Shown here one piece after another: positions 13,019 to 16,497 of a stretch of DNA of 16,497 nt. Each line of letters starts with the position of its first letter. The stretch's first letter is position 1. Source of the DNA: an uncultured Opitutia bacterium (GTDB taxonomy: Bacteria; Verrucomicrobiota; Verrucomicrobiia; Opitutales; UBA953); the NCBI GenBank assembly GCA_903868455.1, contig CAIPVK010000111.1, forward strand, positions 1 to 16,497, read 5' to 3'. The position numbers and the translations under genes were made by a program. The notes beneath the pieces are model-generated. The model worked only from the letters and a program-made list of their open reading frames with translations. It did not search any database and was not told where the DNA came from.

Positions 13019-13720
13019 TTACTTCAACGGATGCTCCGCGAGGATCTCCTTGGGCGAGTACTGGCCGCGGGCGCCGATCTTCTTGCGGACCTCGGCGACC
13101 TGCGCGTCGGTGACGGCGGGCTGGGCGTTGCCCCAGGCCTGGTTGACGTAGCTGACGATGTGGGCGACCTGGGCGTCCTTGAGGGCGGCGCCGATGGCGG
13201 GCATGTTGCCGTTGTAGGTGTTGCCCTTGACCTTCATCTCGCCGGCGATGCCGGCCAGGACGATCTTGAGGGTGCGCTCGTTGTCGCCGTCGATCCAGTC
13301 CGACCCAGCGAGCGGGGGGAACACCCCGGCGAGGCCGAGACCGGTGGGCTGGTGGCACGAGGCGCACTGGGCGTTGAAGAGCTCCATGCCCTTCTTGGGG
13401 TCGGCGACGAAGGCCTTGGGGCCGGCCGTGGCGGCGACCTTGGGGGCGTTGAGGTCGAAGGTCTTGGCGGAGAAGCCGCCCGCGTTGCGGGTCAGGTAGA
13501 CGCCGGCCCAGAAGCCGAGGGCGCAGAGCAGGAAGACCAGGAAGACCGGGGTGGAGGAGAAGCCCTCGGAAGGCTCCTCCTTGTCGCGGGCGAGGCGCGA
13601 GTGGAGCTCGGTCAGCTTGTGGTCGGAGAAGGCCTCGGGAGGCAGCGAGCCCGGCGCGTCGTCGCGGCGGGGAGGGCGGCCATCGCGGCGGGGGCCGCGC
13701 TCGGGATTGCGGTCGTTCAT
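13019..13720 (-). CDS. Membrane-anchored monoheme cytochrome c
   Basis: 233 residues. A charged N-terminal tail of about 57 residues precedes one membrane helix (58-76, PVFLVFLLCALGFWAGVYL) and a periplasmic cytochrome c domain. The heme site is C119-A-S-C122-H123, and M173 in YNGNMPAIGAALKDAQVAHIVSYV is the likely axial ligand. The fold features (GLGLAGVFPPLAGSDW, LAGIAGEMKVKG) are typical class I cytochrome c as found in oxidase-linked subunits. It is last in the operon, 4 bp after the CcoO-like gene. It probably carries electrons from ACIII to an acceptor. Only one heme site is present, whereas CcoP usually has two, so I do not call it CcoP. Confidence 0.88.
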   Translation of the reverse strand: MNDRNPERGPRRDGRPPRRDDAPGSLPPEAFSDHKLTELHSRLARDKEEPSEGFSSTPVFLVFLLCALGFWAGVYLTRNAGGFSAKTFDLNAPKVAATAGPKAFVADPKKGMELFNAQCASCHQPTGLGLAGVFPPLAGSDWIDGDNERTLKIVLAGIAGEMKVKGNTYNGNMPAIGAALKDAQVAHIVSYVNQAWGNAQPAVTDAQVAEVRKKIGARGQYSPKEILAEHPLK

Positions 13721-13724
13721 GGAA

Positions 13725-14345
13725 TCACTCGGGAAGCGGCGCCTCGGGGGAGGCGTGGTCGGCGCGCAAGGACCTCAGGTAGGCGACGAGGGCGACGGCG
13801 CGGTCGGTGGGCACCCAGGCCATGCCCGGGGCGGGCGCGAGGGCGTGACCCTCGGGAAGGGAGACGGCGTTGCGGGCGCGGGCGGCGGGCACCTGCTGGT
13901 AGAGATGGGCGAAGCCGGACTTGGTCGAGCCGGCGACGGCGGCGTCGGGCGCGAGCAGGTGGAGGTGAAGCTTGGCGTCGTCGGCCAGGCGCGTGCCGAC
14001 GTCGGCGAGATCGGGGCCGAGGCGACGGTCGCCGAGGAGGACGCGGTCCTGGAGGATGTAGTCGCGGGCGACGGAGGGGCGCTTGCCCCAGCCGCGGGCG
14101 ATGTCGGCGCCCTGGCCGGCCGGCCGGACTTGCTGGGTGTGGCAGGCTTGGCAGCCCTGCGAGACGTAGACGTCCTTGCCGATCACGGCGAGGCCGGGGG
14201 CGAGCGCGGGCTTGAGCGGGCCGCCGTCCTCCGCGGCCGCGGGGGCGAGGCCGGCCAGCTGGACCTGGGTGGCGAGGACGACGCCGCCCCAGGAGAGGGA
14301 CAGGCAGGCGAAGACCCCGGCGAGGATGAGGGAGAGGTTGTTCAT
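13725..14345 (-). CDS. CcoO/FixO-like membrane cytochrome c, axial Met apparently missing
   Basis: 206 residues. One N-terminal helix (about 4-26, LSLILAGVFACLSLSWGGVVLAT) precedes a periplasmic domain with QGCQACHTQQVRPAG (C65-C68-H69), which matches the CcoO signature. YILQDRVLLGDRRLGPDLADVGTRL and KLHLHLLAP also follow CcoO order. Where CcoO normally has S-x-M-P carrying the axial methionine, this protein reads GSTKSGFAHLYQ (139-150), with K142 at the methionine place. The only non-initial Met is M175 (APGMAWVPTDRA). The gene overlaps the CcoN-like gene by ATGA (14342-14345). It is one of an apparent degenerate pair with that gene. Confidence 0.82.
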   Translation of the reverse strand: MNNLSLILAGVFACLSLSWGGVVLATQVQLAGLAPAAAEDGGPLKPALAPGLAVIGKDVYVSQGCQACHTQQVRPAGQGADIARGWGKRPSVARDYILQDRVLLGDRRLGPDLADVGTRLADDAKLHLHLLAPDAAVAGSTKSGFAHLYQQVPAARARNAVSLPEGHALAPAPGMAWVPTDRAVALVAYLRSLRADHASPEAPLPE

Positions 14346-15760
14346 CGGGCGGACGCTTGGGCGAGGTCGCGGCGCGCGGGGCGGGCGACGAGGAGGAGCA
14401 GGAGGTTGAGGAGGAAGGCGACGGCACCGAGCAGGAGCAGGAAGCGGAAGAGCGAGGCGGCGGCGTTCCAGGCGAGGCCGGCCTCGGGCGAGGCGCCCGA
14501 CGACTGCAGCCAGCCGTGGCCGGCGAGCGTCACGACGAGGCCGAGCAGGCCGAGCAGGGCGCAGGCGTGGTGCGCGGCCACGAGCGCGGGCGAGGGCCAG
14601 GCGCGGCCGGTCACGCGGGGAAGGAGGTAGTAGAGGCCGGCGAGGAGGGAGAAGCCGACGAAGCCCTGCAGGCCGAGCGCGGCGTGCGCGACCTCGACGT
14701 CGGTGAAGCGCAGCAGGGCGCTGACCGAGCGGAAGGGGAGCACGGCGGAGGCGGCGCCCCAGAGGAGGAAGGCCAAGGCGCCGAGGGTGGCGAAGCGCAG
14801 CGGGGCCGAGCCCTTGCCCGAAGGGCCGCCCGCGACAAGCGTGGGCAGGAGGCTGAGGCTGACGATCAGGACGGGGACGAAGAGGAGGGCGGCGCCGACG
14901 ACGCCGACCGACTGGGCCCACGCCGGCACGGGGCTTCCGACGAGCGAGGCGGTGCCGGACCAGGTGCCGAAGGCGAGGAACGTCCAGAAGCCGACCGGCG
15001 CGAGGTAGTAGGAGCGCAGCGGGGCGCCGAGCGCCTTGGGGATCACCAGGTGGAGCGAGGCCAGGGCGAGCGAGCCGAGGAAGAGGACCGCCAGGTGCTG
15101 GGCGTGCCAAGCCGCGACGACCGCCTGCACGACGCCGGCCGCGGGGAACCAGAGGACCATCGCCTGCGAGACGAGGTGGACGACCGGGAAGACGAGGATC
15201 GCCGCGAGGATGTACCACTGCGAGACGAACACGTGGCCGGTGTGGCGGCGCGAGAAGGCCGAGGCGACCCAGAGCGCGACCACGAGGAAGCACGCGGTCA
15301 GGAAGGGACCGAAGGCGCGGGGCAGCTCGAGCCAGGCGAGACCGGTGCCGCGGCCGGCGAGCAGGGCGCACGCGCCGAACGCGAGGGCGAGGTTCCAGCC
15401 GAGCGCGCCGAGGACAGGGGCCCAGCTGACGCGGAGCTCGACCTTGCCGAGGCGATGGGCGGCCCAGAGCGCGAAGGCGAGGCCGGCGTTGGTCAGCCAG
15501 CCGAAGGTGAGCAGGGTGTGCTCGACCGCGAGCAGGCGGCCGAAGAGCAGGGGCTCGCCGGCGAGGAAGCCGGGGAGGTGCGACTGCAGCGAGGCGGCGA
15601 GGCCGGCCAGCGCGGCGACGACGGCCCAGAGGGCGCCGAAGGCGGCGAGGGTCAGGACGGCCGGCGCGAGCGAGCGGTCGATCGGGGCGACGCGACCGGG
15701 CTGGGTCTCCTCGAGGGAGGAGGGGCGCTCGGCGGCGGGGGCGGAGGGGGCGAGGGACAT
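14342..15760 (-). CDS. cbb3-type oxidase subunit I (CcoN)-like protein lacking active-site ligands
   Basis: Polytopic inner-membrane protein of 472 residues with about a dozen hydrophobic helices, the length and order of cbb3 oxidase subunit I. Recognisable CcoN stretches are VEHTLLTFGWLTNAGLAF (H81, low-spin heme position), VFVSQWYILAAILVFPVVHL, the region before IPKALGAPLRSYYLAPVGFW, SPVPAWAQSVGVVGAALLFVPVL, RSVSALLRFTDVEVAHAALGLQGF and YYLLPRVTGRAWPSP. Gap-free matching to typical CcoN shows catalytic Tyr replaced by G265, the adjacent CuB His-His by A271-S272, and the second His of HxH by A361. H359 is kept. H219 or H222 may stand for the third CuB ligand. It sits downstream of actF and overlaps the CcoO-like gene. 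Homology is clear, but oxygen reduction looks unlikely. Confidence 0.85.
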   Translation of the reverse strand: MSLAPSAPAAERPSSLEETQPGRVAPIDRSLAPAVLTLAAFGALWAVVAALAGLAASLQSHLPGFLAGEPLLFGRLLAVEHTLLTFGWLTNAGLAFALWAAHRLGKVELRVSWAPVLGALGWNLALAFGACALLAGRGTGLAWLELPRAFGPFLTACFLVVALWVASAFSRRHTGHVFVSQWYILAAILVFPVVHLVSQAMVLWFPAAGVVQAVVAAWHAQHLAVLFLGSLALASLHLVIPKALGAPLRSYYLAPVGFWTFLAFGTWSGTASLVGSPVPAWAQSVGVVGAALLFVPVLIVSLSLLPTLVAGGPSGKGSAPLRFATLGALAFLLWGAASAVLPFRSVSALLRFTDVEVAHAALGLQGFVGFSLLAGLYYLLPRVTGRAWPSPALVAAHHACALLGLLGLVVTLAGHGWLQSSGASPEAGLAWNAAASLFRFLLLLGAVAFLLNLLLLLVARPARRDLAQASAR

Positions 15761-15781
15761 GGTCGGGTCGGGCGGCGTGGC

Positions 15782-16123
15782 TCAGCGCTGGGCGGCCTGC
15801 GCCTTGACGGCGGCTTGGCGGAAGGCCTCGAAGCGGGAATTGTCGCGCGCGAGGAGCTCCATGGCCTGCTCGATGGGGACGCGGTAGGTGCCGTCGGCGT
15901 TGCGCGCCGGGGTCGAGAGCGCCTCCTTGGCCTTGGCCTCGAGCTCGAGGCGGAGGCGGACCTGCGCGTCGCGGGAGGCGGCGAGGGGCGACTGGGCGGG
16001 CCGCGTCGCGAGGTGGGCGGCGAGGAGCACGCCGAGCGCGGCGACGACGAAGGCGGCGACGCCGATCCAGGTGCGGGACTGGGCGCCGACGAGGGGCTCG
16101 GGGCGGCGGGGACGGTCACTCAT
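15782..16123 (-). CDS. Small single-helix membrane protein of the respiratory operon
   Basis: 113 residues. A short charged tail precedes one membrane helix (about 18-38, RTWIGVAAFVVAALGVLLAAHL) and a mainly helical, probably periplasmic part. It carries NADGTYRVPIEQAMELLARD (75-94). Motifs of the form RIPI-x-AMELLA occur in small proteins near cytochrome oxidase and SCO-type genes, but I cannot name a family with certainty. It starts 8 bp inside the end of actF and lies 21 bp before the CcoN-like gene, so it is translationally coupled to ACIII. It may be an assembly or accessory subunit. Confidence 0.75.
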   Translation of the reverse strand: MSDRPRRPEPLVGAQSRTWIGVAAFVVAALGVLLAAHLATRPAQSPLAASRDAQVRLRLELEAKAKEALSTPARNADGTYRVPIEQAMELLARDNSRFEAFRQAAVKAQAAQR

Positions 16124-16497
16124 GGTAGTCGAGGGATTCCTGGATGCGGGGGTCGTGGATGGGCAGGCACTCGGCGCGGCCGGCCGAGCGGAGGAAGACG
16201 GCGGCGACGACGGCGCCGAAGCCGAGGACGCTCAGCAGGTCGAGCGCGAGCCAGGGCGTGAGGAAGGGGTCGGCCACGACCGGACCGGAGTGGGGCAGAC
16301 GGGGGATGGCGTTGAACTGCAGGTCGGCCAGGCCGCCGAGCAGGATGAGCCAGGCGACGGCCACGAGGCGCGAGGCGACGACCTTCGTGCGGTAGAAGAG
16401 GAGCGCGGCGAAGGGCAGGAGGAAGAAGCCGAAGACGAGGAACATCGAGACCCACCACCACTGGTTCTTCAGGCCGGTCGCGCCGTCGAACTCGCGG
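16116..16497 (-). CDS. actF: Alternative complex III quinone-binding subunit ActF, C-terminal part
   Basis: Only the last 127 codons are in the window; the 5' end lies beyond 16497. Three to four membrane helices are visible: WWWVSMFLVFGFFLLPFAALLF, VAVAWLILLGGLADL and PWLALDLLSVLGFGAVVAAVFL. The end LPIHDPRIQESLDYHE resembles the usual ActF terminus (GDPRLxESLxxH). ActF is an NrfD-like integral subunit of the quinol:cytochrome c oxidoreductase that replaces complex bc1 in many bacteria. The next genes are coupled to it by an 8-bp overlap. Related NrfD-type proteins are an alternative, but the C-terminal motif and the cytochrome neighbours favour ActF. Confidence 0.72.
   Translation of the reverse strand, partial: REFDGATGLKNQWWWVSMFLVFGFFLLPFAALLFYRTKVVASRLVAVAWLILLGGLADLQFNAIPRLPHSGPVVADPFLTPWLALDLLSVLGFGAVVAAVFLRSAGRAECLPIHDPRIQESLDYHE

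Noticed and set aside
14342..15760. Nitric oxide reductase large subunit instead of CcoN-like
   Set aside because: NorB also needs the adjacent His-His for its non-heme iron, and the landmarks match CcoN better. The missing ligands argue against both enzymes being active.
14357..16261. A 634-codon plus-strand frame opposite the respiratory operon
   Set aside because: Glu/Gly-rich antisense shadow of the CcoN-like gene, with no domain.

Overview
The window is a strongly GC-rich, gene-dense bacterial chromosome segment with no mobile element, phage gene or CRISPR array. An LptD outer-membrane protein points to a Gram-negative LPS producer. The ScpA/LptD/GlgB/SUI1 mix, the alternative complex III (ACIII) gene and the odd non-coding spacers suggest Verrucomicrobiota, perhaps Opitutae. 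That assignment is an inference from gene content and style; there is no rRNA or marker phylogeny here.

Left part (1-3650). On the minus strand lie ilvN (cut by the window edge), a tRNA-Val(UAC) gene just upstream of it, and a YhhQ-type queuosine-precursor transporter. A 436-bp gene-free spacer of purine-rich repeats follows, then a CCA-adding tRNA nucleotidyltransferase (cca). Divergent from cca is a small SUI1/YciH-type factor. The tRNA gene does not encode its CCA tail, so the CCA enzyme has an obvious substrate next door.

Middle (3650-12690). A minus-strand ABC uptake operon of the nitrate/sulfonate/taurine type runs binding protein, ATPase, permease. Next is glgB (glycogen branching enzyme), also minus. 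It diverges across a perfect 8+8 bp palindrome from lptD-scpA on the plus strand. Two small uncharacterised genes and thioredoxin follow. Several start codons sit 6-8 nt after a -10-like hexamer that lies 16 nt from a TTGnnn -35 box, which suggests leaderless mRNAs.

Right part (13019-16497). A tightly packed minus-strand respiratory operon contains the 3' end of actF (ACIII quinone-binding subunit), a small one-helix protein, a CcoN-like 12-helix-type protein, a CcoO-like cytochrome c and a second membrane-anchored cytochrome c. The CcoN-like subunit is the main discovery. It aligns with cbb3 oxidase subunit I but lacks the two adjacent CuB histidines, the active-site tyrosine and one low-spin-heme histidine. 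Its CcoO-like partner also seems to lack the usual axial methionine. ACIII here may be paired with a heme-copper-oxidase-like module that cannot reduce oxygen in the usual way.

Two gene-free spacers (1374-1809 and 12676-13018) share related low-complexity words and an 18-bp GC-rich repeat in opposite orientations.
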